Shown here piece after piece: positions 21,518 to 29,996 of a stretch of 64,000 nucleotides of DNA. The translations under genes were made by a program, and so were the position numbers. Each line of letters opens with the position of its first letter. The first letter of the stretch is position 1. The notes below the pieces were generated by a model. The model saw only the letters and a program-made list of their open reading frames with translations. It did not search any database and had not been told where the DNA came from. Source of the stretch: Aestuariibacter sp. (GTDB lineage Bacteria > Pseudomonadota > Gammaproteobacteria > Enterobacterales > Alteromonadaceae); NCBI GenBank assembly GCA_017794925.1, contig CP051238.1, positions 341,177 to 405,176 of the forward strand, written 5' to 3'.

Positions 21518-21730
21518 TTGAATATCAACTTAACCCTGGTAGGTGAAATTATTGCCTTAGCCGCAATTTTAATGGGCTTTATTGGTTATTACCTGGGCAA
21601 ACGAAAAACACACTCCCCAATATTAACTGCCGTGTCATTGGCGGTGTCCTGCATTGTGCCGTTGGTCGCGCTGATTTATTTGATTGTATTGATAAACAAG
21701 CCGGATTTACCCGCTACCGCGAGCAGCTAA
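21518..21730 (+). CDS. Small two-helix membrane protein
   Basis: A 70-residue protein with two hydrophobic helices (about 6-27 and 35-60) separated by GKRKTHSP. The start is TTG at 21518, preceded by a good ribosome site (AAGGAAGAG). It lies 19 bases after the cyclase gene, so it may be cotranscribed and could be an accessory protein of the cyclase. Its last 17 bases overlap the end of the convergent GH114-like gene. I do not recognise its family. Confidence 0.65.
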   Translation: MNINLTLVGEIIALAAILMGFIGYYLGKRKTHSPILTAVSLAVSCIVPLVALIYLIVLINKPDLPATASS

Positions 21731-22568
21731 AGCGAAAACTGTCGTCCAGCGCCAGGGGCAAAATCAACGTACTTAACCCCATGGTATTGGCTTGTTCGCA
21801 CAGAGCCGCTCGTGCGCTTGCATCATTAACCCAGCGGTTTTGATACTCTGCATTAAACACGGCTTTATTGTTTTCAGCAAAAGGTTGCAGGGCGGTACAT
21901 TCGTTGAATTCAAAGCACTGCTCGTTAACCGCAAAATCAAAGTATGGCTCAAGTTCTATGACTTGGTCCAGGTCATTTTTCAAACCAATGCCCAGTCCGT
22001 GGCTGTGAGCTGCCGTCGATAATGCCAGATTAAACGCAAGCTGATCCTCGTGAGATAAATTGAATCCGGTTTGGTTGGTATAACCATCCACGTTATCCGG
22101 CTCTACCGCATCACAGCCTTTTTCACTCGCCAATGCGATGCGGGTTTCCATGATGGCAAGAATGTTTTCATTACGGATATCCAGCCAGCGCTCGTCTTCC
22201 CAGCCATCAAGGGTGTCGCCGAGTGCGTTTGCAGGAAATTGGGAAGCATCGTCACGCCACGCTTCAAATGAGCCCGCCGAGAAATAGCAGATCACCCTTA
22301 CCCCCCTGCTCTGCAATTCATTAATCTGCGTTTTGCTGACATCAAACAGATCCAGGTCATACGCATCTACCGCGTATTGTGTATTGAGCTCCCCACTCAA
22401 TTGCCATTGCCAGGTCGTGCCTGATGCAGGAACGTACCAATGACCGTTAACTGGAGTGGGAAGAGGGAACGGCGATGAGAACTGCGGGACTTCCTGACTG
22501 TCACTTCCGCATCCACTGAGCAATGTAAGCACAACAACACAAAGCAAACTGCGATTAAGTAACACCAC
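21714..22568 (-). CDS. GH114-like lipoprotein (endo-alpha-1,4-polygalactosaminidase family)
   Basis: A secreted lipoprotein, about 284 residues from the GTG I chose. That GTG at 22568 has GAGG 8 bases upstream and gives MVLLNRSLLCVVVLTLLSGC with a clear lipobox (LLSGC). The longer frame back to 22640 has no signal peptide at its N-terminus and reads through the htpX terminator. The barrel shows VRVICYFSAGSFEAWR, DIRNENI and DAVEPDNVDGY, which match glycoside hydrolase family 114 and its TM1410-like relatives. The likely substrate is a galactosamine-containing exopolysaccharide, inferred from the family. Confidence 0.85.
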   Translation of the reverse strand: MVLLNRSLLCVVVLTLLSGCGSDSQEVPQFSSPFPLPTPVNGHWYVPASGTTWQWQLSGELNTQYAVDAYDLDLFDVSKTQINELQSRGVRVICYFSAGSFEAWRDDASQFPANALGDTLDGWEDERWLDIRNENILAIMETRIALASEKGCDAVEPDNVDGYTNQTGFNLSHEDQLAFNLALSTAAHSHGLGIGLKNDLDQVIELEPYFDFAVNEQCFEFNECTALQPFAENNKAVFNAEYQNRWVNDASARAALCEQANTMGLSTLILPLALDDSFRFSCSR

Positions 22569-22595
22569 ACAACAGTCCTCAAGGCCTGAAAATAG

Positions 22596-22629
22596 AAAAA
22601 GCCGGACGGGAAGTGGACACCCGTCCGGC
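22596..22629 (-). terminator. Terminator of htpX
   Basis: GCCGGACGGG and CCCGTCCGGC make a perfect 10-base stem with a 9-base loop. On the minus strand it is followed by TTTTTCTATTTT. It lies 12 bases after the htpX stop codon and 28 bases before the GTG start of the GH114-like gene. Confidence 0.92.
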
Positions 22630-22640
22630 CTGGTCACCAA

Positions 22641-23522
22641 TTATCCATGCAGAGTAGTGCGAAGTGCCTGAATCCGCTTTTCAAGCGGGGGGTGACTCAT
22701 AAACAATTCCGACATCGCCGGCTTACTGGCAATACCAAAGGCCATCATCGTGCCTTCCAACTGACTTTCCCGGTTGGATTTAAGACGTTCCAGCGCAGCA
22801 ACCATTTTGTGGCTACCAACCAGTCTGGCGGAGCCTGCGTCGGCACGGTATTCACGTTGACGTGAGAACCAGTACACAATCGTGCTGGCCAACACACCGA
22901 ATATCATCTCAAGAACAAACACGGTGATCATATAGGCAAATCCTCCCATGGATTCCCCTTCTTCATCATTGCCGCGCATTACATTACTGATAAGTCCTGC
23001 GACGACCCGCGCCAGAAAAATCACAAAGGTATTCACCACGCCCTGAATTAGTGCAAGCGTGACCATATCGCCATTGGCGACGTGTGAAACTTCGTGGGCC
23101 AATACAGCTTCAGCTTCGTCTTGTGTCATGCCGTGCAGTAAGCCCGTACTTACAGCAACCAACGAGTTATTTTTACTGGCCCCCGTGGCAAAAGCATTCA
23201 TTTCCGGTGAGTCATAGATCGCGACTTCGGGCATTGATATACCCGCTTTTTCAGACTGTCTGCGCACGGTATCCAACAACCAACGCTCCGTTGCGTTTCG
23301 CGGGTCTGTGATCACCACTGCACCAGTTGAACGCTTCGCCATCCATTTCGAAATCGCCAGTGAAATAAACGAACCGCCGAATCCGAAGATGGCAGCAAAA
23401 ACCAATAATCCACCCATACTCTGGCTGTTGATACCCAGAACGCTGAACACAACGCTCATTACAACGCCCAGCACCAGCACCACAGCCAGGTTGGTGATAA
23501 GGAAAAGCACTATACGTTTCAT
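22641..23522 (-). CDS. htpX: Membrane zinc metalloprotease HtpX
   Basis: Inner-membrane M48 protease that helps quality control of membrane proteins under stress. The chosen ATG at 23522 gives 293 residues starting [16 protein letters not shown], with AGAGGATTTT just upstream; a longer frame from 23570 is unlikely. Membrane helices lie at about 4-26 and 33-55 and in the middle of the protein. The zinc motif HEVSH is followed by the downstream Glu in [14 protein letters not shown] large inverted repeat lies about 70-100 bases upstream of the ATG. Confidence 0.96.
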   Translation of the reverse strand: MKRIVLFLITNLAVVLVLGVVMSVVFSVLGINSQSMGGLLVFAAIFGFGGSFISLAISKWMAKRSTGAVVITDPRNATERWLLDTVRRQSEKAGISMPEVAIYDSPEMNAFATGASKNNSLVAVSTGLLHGMTQDEAEAVLAHEVSHVANGDMVTLALIQGVVNTFVIFLARVVAGLISNVMRGNDEEGESMGGFAYMITVFVLEMIFGVLASTIVYWFSRQREYRADAGSARLVGSHKMVAALERLKSNRESQLEGTMMAFGIASKPAMSELFMSHPPLEKRIQALRTTLHG

Positions 23523-23590
23523 AAAATCCTCTACTAAAAAAGAAACCTGTTTCTGAGATTTCCCAGACATAGAGTATATAGGGTCAATAC

Positions 23591-23620
23591 TTATAAGTTA
23601 AAATCGAATATAACTTATAA
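23591..23620. repeat. Inverted repeat in front of htpX, possible operator
   Basis: TTATAAGTTA and TAACTTATAA are perfect 10-base inverted arms separated by 10 bases. The repeat lies in the 117-base space between the LysR-type gene and htpX, 69-98 bases upstream of the htpX ATG. The size and symmetry fit a dimeric or tetrameric regulator. It is too AT-rich for a good terminator and has no T run. Confidence 0.5.
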
Positions 23621-23639
23621 ATAGTCAGGTATTTTCTTA

Positions 23640-24518
23640 CTATCTACGAAGTGCTTTTACGAGAGTAACAACAGCGGGGTGCGAAAGTTTTCGCTCTGGG
23701 GAAATGGCGTACAACTGCTCAGTAACCCGGTCGATAGTGCCGACCTTAATGAGATTGTACTGTTTTTTCAGGTGCTCTGATAAGAGTTCAGGGGCAGCAA
23801 ACGCCCCCAGGCCCTGCTGAGCAAATGCCAGCATCAACGCGCTGTCGTCAAACTCAGCGTGAATATCGGGTTGAATGTCCATTTCACTGAACCAGCCAAG
23901 CAGTTTCTGCCTGATCAGCGATTTCTTTCCCTGAAGCAGAAACCGTTTGCCAGTGAGGGATTCTGGAAAGCCGTTTGTCAGTTCGATGGCCAATTGTTCG
24001 GTAGCAAATACGGCCATTGAGGATTCAGTCACCAGGTGACTGTACGCTTTCACGTGACTGCCGGTTTGAATGGGTTGGTCGGCCAGCACCATATCCAGCT
24101 TGTTCACCGCCAGCTCCCCCAACAAGCTGGTTAACTCACCTTCCCGACATACCAGTTTTACCGGCAATTCCAGAACAGGCTTCAGCATTTCGTAAACCAG
24201 TGTTTTCGGCAACACGTCTGTTATGCCTACCGTAAAGCTCTGCCACTGGCTATGCTGCTGGGTAAGGACGGCTTTTAACTCGTCCCCCAGTTGAAATATA
24301 TCGGTTGCATAACGCTGCACCAAGTGGCCCAGCTCTGTTGGCACCAGTCGACGTGATTGCCGGGTAAATAGCGGGGCGCCAATGGTATCTTCCAGCGCGC
24401 TGATTTGGCCGCTGATGGTTTGAGGTGTGATATGCAGTAGCTCGCTGACACGAGCTATACTGCCGTGTTCGGCCACCATATGAAAATAATACAGCTGGTT
24501 AAAATTGACAGGAGTCAT
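23640..24518 (-). CDS. LysR-family regulator, NhaR-like
   Basis: A 292-residue transcription factor. The N-terminal winged helix (NFNQLYYFHMVAEHGSIARVSELLHITPQTISGQISALE) closely resembles NhaR, the sodium-responsive activator, including the LYYF and TPQT(I) features. The rest is a periplasmic-binding-protein-like effector domain. The ATG follows the DyP-like stop by 24 bases with a poor ribosome site, so it may be coupled to that gene. No nhaA is adjacent, and the antiporter at 54.3 kb is distant. The targets here are unknown; the name NhaR is a resemblance only. Confidence 0.8.
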   Translation of the reverse strand: MTPVNFNQLYYFHMVAEHGSIARVSELLHITPQTISGQISALEDTIGAPLFTRQSRRLVPTELGHLVQRYATDIFQLGDELKAVLTQQHSQWQSFTVGITDVLPKTLVYEMLKPVLELPVKLVCREGELTSLLGELAVNKLDMVLADQPIQTGSHVKAYSHLVTESSMAVFATEQLAIELTNGFPESLTGKRFLLQGKKSLIRQKLLGWFSEMDIQPDIHAEFDDSALMLAFAQQGLGAFAAPELLSEHLKKQYNLIKVGTIDRVTEQLYAISPERKLSHPAVVTLVKALRR

Positions 24519-24542
24519 ATGAGCTTGTGTATGATTGCAGTG

Positions 24543-25457
24543 CTAAAGCTTGGCTTGCTGCTTAATAAAATTAATCGAAGGCGCAAAATATGCGCCGCCT
24601 GATTCTGCACTGGTAAAATCGAGCCAACGGTCATAATCCCCATCACCGGTCCCAAATATTTGGCTATCCAACATCCGCTTAAAGGGTTGTGAACTTGAGG
24701 AGCAGGTGACCGAAAACATCCCCTGTATCAGCATATCGCCGTAGGGCATGCCTTGCTTTAATAACTCAGCGACGCCTTTTTCATGTGACAACAGGTTTGC
24801 TCGCACCGAATGCGAAGAAGGGTTACATTCAACGCTGGCAAGATTATGCTCTTTCGTTGTACCCATTACTTGTTCTTGCTGACGTTGAGACATGCTCTGC
24901 CAACGGCGCAAATCATGACGAAAACGCTGAACATGGACGTAACTGCCACCGACAAATTCATCGCTATCGTCCAGCACAGCAACTTTCATTCGCTGCATGC
25001 CTCTTGGGTTATCCGGTGCATATAAATAACCATTTAAGTCACGGCCGTCGAGATAGCGGAACCCCTGCACGTGCTCGACTAGCTCTACATGAATGCGCAG
25101 CAGCTCCATGATCTCCAGACCAATGGCATAGCAAATGTCCCAGCGATCAGCACGGATTTGAATGAACAGATCGGTTGGTGTACTCGGCGCAACCCGGTCT
25201 TCACACTGCATATCGGGAAAAGGGGTTAGCTCAACCGGGATGGGTCCAGGGAAGAGTTCGCTCCAGTAGTTATTACCAATGGCGATGACACCCGACACCA
25301 TCGCTTCGTAATGCTCGTTGTCGTAATGATCCAGTACTTCCAGCACTCTTCCCAGTTTGGCGCGCACGGCCTGACTGTCCTCGTCAACCACGTTGAACAA
25401 TAAATATTGTGCGTGCAGGTTTGGCTCAGCACAGATACCTTTTTGTGGTTGCGACAT
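24543..25457 (-). CDS. DyP-type peroxidase-like protein with altered catalytic motif
   Basis: A 304-residue protein of the DyP heme peroxidase fold, similar to the YfeX/TyrA branch (GFRYLDGRDLNG, FVGGSYVHVQRFRHDLRRW, SAESGGAYFAPS). The proximal heme ligand fits His216 in NPSSHSVRANL and the distal arginine fits Arg178. The family GXXDG motif, normally seen as GFIDGTENP, reads GYLYAPDNP here (residues 143-151). The catalytic aspartate is thus Tyr146 and the second glycine Ala147. The start at 25457 has AGGAGTTTT before it; the frame further upstream belongs to the ggt 3' end. It begins 7 bases after the ggt stop. No signal peptide is visible. Confidence 0.85.
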   Translation of the reverse strand: MSQPQKGICAEPNLHAQYLLFNVVDEDSQAVRAKLGRVLEVLDHYDNEHYEAMVSGVIAIGNNYWSELFPGPIPVELTPFPDMQCEDRVAPSTPTDLFIQIRADRWDICYAIGLEIMELLRIHVELVEHVQGFRYLDGRDLNGYLYAPDNPRGMQRMKVAVLDDSDEFVGGSYVHVQRFRHDLRRWQSMSQRQQEQVMGTTKEHNLASVECNPSSHSVRANLLSHEKGVAELLKQGMPYGDMLIQGMFSVTCSSSSQPFKRMLDSQIFGTGDGDYDRWLDFTSAESGGAYFAPSINFIKQQAKL

Positions 25458-25464
25458 AAAACTC

Positions 25465-27150
25465 CTAATAGCCTGCGGCTTGCCCGTCTTTGCGGCTTTC
25501 CGATGCGCCAAAATATACTTGTTTATCGGCATCATACAGAATGGCTTGATAGCCACCGTATATTCCCAGCTTATCAGACAACTGATGGCCTCGCTCGTAT
25601 AACGTGCGCCGCACTTCTGTCGCAAAACCGGTTTCCATACTCAGCTCGCCACCGTCTTTCATTAGTGCACCTGTCGGGCTGCTCGAACCCACGTGAATAA
25701 AGCGCGGTGCATCACCGGCTTCCTGCAGGTTCATGCCAAAATCAATCAGGTTCACCACAATTTGCGCATGCATCTGCGGTTGTGTTGCACCGCCCATCAC
25801 CCCAAAGCTTAGCCAGGGCTTGTTATTGCGTGTCACTATTGCGGGAATGATCGTGTGGAAGGGACGCTTTTTCGGTTCATAGGTATTGAAGTGATTCGGT
25901 GCCAGCGTAAACAGCTCACCACGATTTTGTAAAATGAAACCCAGCTCTGGTGGCGTCATACCTGAGCCCATTCCCCGGTAGTTACTTTGTATCAGCGACA
26001 CCATATTGCCGTCTTTGTCGGCAACGGTAAGATAGATCGTATCGCCCTCAACCACTCCCGCATCGTAGCGCTTGGCTGCTTTATTTGGGTTGATCAGTGC
26101 CTGGCGCTTTTGTGCATAGTCTTTTGAAATTAACGCGTCCACCGGGATGTCGTTAAACGCCGGATCAGCGTAATACTTGGCGCGGTCTTCAAAGGCGAGT
26201 TTTTTCGCCTCGACAAAGGTATGGATATAGTCAGCCGACCCAAAGCCCATCCCTTCAATATCGTACTGCTCAAGTATATTCAGGATCTGCAACGCAGCGA
26301 TACCCTGACCATTTGGCGGTAACTCCCAGACATCGTACCCCCGATAGTTAGTAGATACTGGAGACACCCATTCTGATGTGTGAGCCGCCAGGTCTTCGTA
26401 ACTTAAAAAGCCGCCTTGCTCTTTCATGTAAGCACCAATGATACGGGCTATATCGCCTTTGTAAAACGCATCACGGCCGCCTGTTGCTATTTTTTCATAA
26501 GTCGCTGCCAGTGATGGATTTTTGAAGATTTGTCCGGTAGTGGGCGCTTTACCGTTAGGCATAAAGACGTCGGCAAAGCCTTTATATTCACCAATGCGGT
26601 CGACATTCATTTGCCAGTAATAGGCCACAACCTCGCTAACCGGATACCCTCTGCGGGCATATTCAATGGCGGGCGACAAAATACTCGTCATCGGCAGTCG
26701 ACCAAACTTTTCGTGCAGACTAAACCAACCGTCAACTGCACCTGGCACTGATACCGGCAATGGCCCGAAAGACGGAATGGTCGTTAACCCTTGTTCGGTA
26801 AAATACTCGGCCTTTAACGCCGCAGGCGAGCGACCTGAAGCATTCAGGCCATGTAGTTGCTTTGTTTCGGCATCCCATACTATGGCAAATAGATCGCCTC
26901 CGATGCCACAACCCGTGGGCTCCACCAGGCCAAGCATCGCATTAGCTGCAATGGCTGCATCAATCGCACTGCCACCTTGTTTTAGAATATCGAGTGCAAC
27001 TTGTGTGGCAAGTGGCTGACTGGTCGCCGCCATTCCCTGCTGTGCAATCACTTCAGAGCGACTGGCAAAAGGCGCCCCCGTTACGCGATCGTAAGCGTGG
27101 GTGGCAACGGAAAAGGTAAGTAATATCAACAGCCGGCTAATTATTTTCAT
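25465..27150 (-). CDS. ggt: Gamma-glutamyltransferase / glutathione hydrolase
   Basis: Periplasmic N-terminal nucleophile hydrolase that cleaves gamma-glutamyl bonds (glutathione and similar substrates). The 561-residue precursor has a signal peptide (MKIISRLLILLTFSVATHAY). The self-processing threonine fits Thr in VVEGDTIYLTVADKDGNMVS. The lid and oxyanion region GMTPPELGFILQNRG and GGATQPQ are typical. It is closest in pattern to the YwrD-like branch. It heads a unit with the DyP-like gene (7 bases apart) and the LysR-type gene. Confidence 0.92.
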   Translation of the reverse strand: MKIISRLLILLTFSVATHAYDRVTGAPFASRSEVIAQQGMAATSQPLATQVALDILKQGGSAIDAAIAANAMLGLVEPTGCGIGGDLFAIVWDAETKQLHGLNASGRSPAALKAEYFTEQGLTTIPSFGPLPVSVPGAVDGWFSLHEKFGRLPMTSILSPAIEYARRGYPVSEVVAYYWQMNVDRIGEYKGFADVFMPNGKAPTTGQIFKNPSLAATYEKIATGGRDAFYKGDIARIIGAYMKEQGGFLSYEDLAAHTSEWVSPVSTNYRGYDVWELPPNGQGIAALQILNILEQYDIEGMGFGSADYIHTFVEAKKLAFEDRAKYYADPAFNDIPVDALISKDYAQKRQALINPNKAAKRYDAGVVEGDTIYLTVADKDGNMVSLIQSNYRGMGSGMTPPELGFILQNRGELFTLAPNHFNTYEPKKRPFHTIIPAIVTRNNKPWLSFGVMGGATQPQMHAQIVVNLIDFGMNLQEAGDAPRFIHVGSSSPTGALMKDGGELSMETGFATEVRRTLYERGHQLSDKLGIYGGYQAILYDADKQVYFGASESRKDGQAAGY

Positions 27151-27221
27151 CGTCGTTATAAGCGTTGGCTAAATAACCAAAGCATACCTGCTATTTCGCA
27201 CTTAGAGAAGGCTACATACAT

Positions 27222-27248
27222 AAGAAAAAACCCCGCAAATGCGGGGTT
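27222..27248 (-). terminator. Terminator of amtB
   Basis: AACCCCGC and GCGGGGTT pair around AAAT. The minus strand reads TTTTTTCTT after the stem. It lies about 70 bases after the amtB stop codon. Confidence 0.92.
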
Positions 27249-27316
27249 AGAGTTGAAGTGATATAGGCTTATTAATATTGTTTTAGGCGCCTAATCTAAA
27301 TTTGCTCAGTGCGCTA

Positions 27317-28561
27317 TTAGCGACCGCTTGTGAAATCTGGATATGCTTCCAGTCCACATTCGCTGATATCCACACCTTCGAACTCTTCTTCTTCGCTAAC
27401 ACGTACACCGATGATAGCTTTGATGATTAACCATGCTACCAGGCTAGTTACGAATACCCATACGAAGATAGTCAGGGCACCAATCAGCTGACCGCTCATA
27501 GAAGAACCGTCGTTTGTGAAAGGAACCAGGATAAGACCTAACAGACCTACTACACCGTGAACAGAGATAGCACCTACCGGATCATCGATTTTCAGTTTGT
27601 CCAGAGTCACAATGCTGAATACTACCAGTACGCCACCTAATGCACCGAACAGGGTTGCAGTAAGAGGAGTAGGCGTAGAAGGCTCAGCAGTAATAGCTAC
27701 CAGACCAGCCAGTGCACCGTTCAGTGCCATAGTCAGGTCAGCTTTACCGAACATGATGCGAGCAACAATCAGTGCAGCAATACAGCCACCAGCAGCCGCT
27801 GCGTTAGTGTTCATGAATACAACCGCAACGGCGTTTGCACTTTCAACAGTAGCAGTAGCCAGTACTGAACCACCGTTGAAACCGAACCAGCCCATCCACA
27901 GGATGAATGTACCTAAGGTAGCCAGCGGCAGGTTCGCACCTGGGATAGCATTAACTTTACCGTCAGCAGTGTATTTACCCTTACGAGCACCCAGTACCAG
28001 CACACCCGCTAGCGCTGCAGCAGCACCGGCCATGTGAACGATACCTGAACCTGCGAAGTCAGAGAAACCCAGGTCACCCAGAGTATACATACCGAATACA
28101 GATACGCCGCCCCAGGTCCATGCACCTTCCATTGGGTAGATGAAACCAGTCATTACCACTGAGAAAGTCAGGAAAGCCCAAAGCTTCATACGCTCAGCTA
28201 CCGCACCAGATACGATAGACATAGCCGTCGCTACGAATACTACCTGGAAGAAGAAGTCTGCTGAAGGCGCGTAAGTGGCTGGGTCTTCTGCTACGTCAGT
28301 AGCGCCGTCACCAACGATTCCGCCCAGGAACAGGCTCCAGTCGTCGCCGCCATACATGATGCCGTAACCGCAAATCATGTACATAGTACAAGCAATCGCA
28401 AACAAGGCGATGTTTTTAGTCAGAATTTCAGTTGTGTTCTTTGCACGTACAAGGCCAGCTTCCAGCATGGCAAAGCCCGCAGCCATCCACATTACTAATG
28501 CGCCGCAGATCAAAAAGTAAAAGGTATCTAATGCGTACCCTAATTCAAAAGTTGTTTCCAT
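27317..28561 (-). CDS. amtB: Ammonium transporter
   Basis: Inner-membrane ammonium channel of the Amt/Rh family, 414 residues and about eleven helices. The pore histidines are seen in SGIVHMAGAAAAL and AISVHGVVGLLG, the twin-His pair. There is no long cleavable signal. It follows glnK by 33 bases on the same strand, the standard glnK-amtB arrangement in which GlnK plugs the channel when nitrogen is plentiful. The C-terminal tail that contacts GlnK is present (VSEEEEFEGVDISECG). Confidence 0.97.
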   Translation of the reverse strand: METTFELGYALDTFYFLICGALVMWMAAGFAMLEAGLVRAKNTTEILTKNIALFAIACTMYMICGYGIMYGGDDWSLFLGGIVGDGATDVAEDPATYAPSADFFFQVVFVATAMSIVSGAVAERMKLWAFLTFSVVMTGFIYPMEGAWTWGGVSVFGMYTLGDLGFSDFAGSGIVHMAGAAAALAGVLVLGARKGKYTADGKVNAIPGANLPLATLGTFILWMGWFGFNGGSVLATATVESANAVAVVFMNTNAAAAGGCIAALIVARIMFGKADLTMALNGALAGLVAITAEPSTPTPLTATLFGALGGVLVVFSIVTLDKLKIDDPVGAISVHGVVGLLGLILVPFTNDGSSMSGQLIGALTIFVWVFVTSLVAWLIIKAIIGVRVSEEEEFEGVDISECGLEAYPDFTSGR

Positions 28562-28594
28562 TATGCTTATCTCCGCAATTTTCTCGTGGACGGC

Positions 28595-29008
<414 letters not shown>

Positions 29009-29070
29009 AAATTTTATTCCTTTAAAAACAACAACTAAGATCAAAAATACACAAAGGTTTACGATTTTTG

Positions 29071-29087
29071 TGCACCATTTAAAAGCA
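29071..29087. promoter_or_regulatory. Weak NtrC-like site
   Basis: TGCACC-ATTT-AAAAGCA matches the left half of the NtrC pattern TGCACC-wwww-TGGTGCA perfectly and the right half only at its last three bases. Its centre is 29 bases, close to three helical turns, from the stronger site, as expected for cooperative enhancer binding. Confidence 0.45.
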
Positions 29088-29099
29088 AACGCACCCATT

Positions 29100-29116
29100 T
29101 GCACCATTATGGTGCT
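29100..29116. promoter_or_regulatory. NtrC enhancer site upstream of glnK
   Basis: TGCACC-ATTA-TGGTGCT matches the 17-base NtrC consensus at all but the last base. Its centre is about 100 bases upstream of the -24 GG of the glnK promoter, a normal enhancer distance. It also lies 75-90 bases before the divergent gene at 29189. Confidence 0.8.
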
Positions 29117-29188
29117 ATGGAGTTTCATCTTGCTATTCACACGGTTTATCGCAGGGAACTATCGACGTATCACAGGGTCGTATAGCGC

Positions 29189-29992
29189 ATGCAAATCATC
29201 GATATTTCTTTGGTTGAGGATACGCCTGGACCATCACCACGACCGCCAGCACAGTCAAAAACACTGTGGGGGATCGTGCTGTTGTCTGTATTGGTCCACG
29301 TTGCCATTCTGCTGTCTCTATCCTGGTCAACGCCCACTCCGTTAGACAGACAGGCCCCGCCTATTCAAGCAGTATTGATTCGATTACAAGCTTTAACTAC
29401 AGAACCTGTTAAGCCTGAACCAACTATCCTTGAACAAACGCTGCCGGAAACACAGCAAACACCCGTCGAAACAGAATCGTTATCTGCTAAAGAGGCGGAG
29501 CTAGTCACACCAAGTGAAACACCGGAAACTGAATCACCCGTTGTTGAGAGTAATGCTGCAGAGACTGTTGTGGACCCCATTGCTGAAGACCCCATACCCG
29601 AACCTCCTCAAGCTTCGTCTGAACACATACCGGATACCCGTAATATTCTGACACAGTCCGACGATAGCCCTGCACCAGCCAGTCGAAATATCCGTCAATC
29701 AATAGGCCAGTCGCTTCAGCAGCAGCAAATGCAAATGCAGCAAGACATGGCCGAAGCTGCAGCCCGCGCTTACCGCGAACAGAAGAACTCGCCTGACTTG
29801 CGAATAGGCGAATATCAGCCACCTGCAGAGCCGACACCCGGGGAGCATGAGATAAATTGTGACAAGGGTATCAATAGTTCACTGGCAGTAGTTGCAGGAC
29901 TGTTCGGTGGCAATGTAAAGTGCACCCAACGAAACGACTTTCAGCAGTTTATTGACAAACGGCTGAAAAAAACTCATCTCGACAAGGACTAA
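29189..29992 (+). CDS. TonB-N-terminus-like membrane-anchored protein, function unknown
   Basis: A 267-residue protein with a short cytosolic N-terminus, one membrane helix (about 27-48) and a long region rich in Glu, Pro, Thr and Ser (about 60-150). Then comes a Gln/Met-rich helix (SLQQQQMQMQQDMAEAAARAYREQ) and a C-terminal part with two cysteines (EINCDKG and VKCTQ). The layout recalls TonB or TolA anchors, but the TonB C-terminal domain is not evident. The upstream ribosome site is weak. It lies 4 bases before the DUF808 gene. Its promoter may share the region with glnK. Confidence 0.6.
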   Translation: MQIIDISLVEDTPGPSPRPPAQSKTLWGIVLLSVLVHVAILLSLSWSTPTPLDRQAPPIQAVLIRLQALTTEPVKPEPTILEQTLPETQQTPVETESLSAKEAELVTPSETPETESPVVESNAAETVVDPIAEDPIPEPPQASSEHIPDTRNILTQSDDSPAPASRNIRQSIGQSLQQQQMQMQQDMAEAAARAYREQKNSPDLRIGEYQPPAEPTPGEHEINCDKGINSSLAVVAGLFGGNVKCTQRNDFQQFIDKRLKKTHLDKD

Positions 29993-29996
29993 AAAA

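Noticed and set aside
27597..28037. Plus-strand ORF of 146 codons opposite amtB
   Set aside because: Composition is Ala/Thr/Pro-rich as expected from the reverse complement of membrane helices; amtB is certain.
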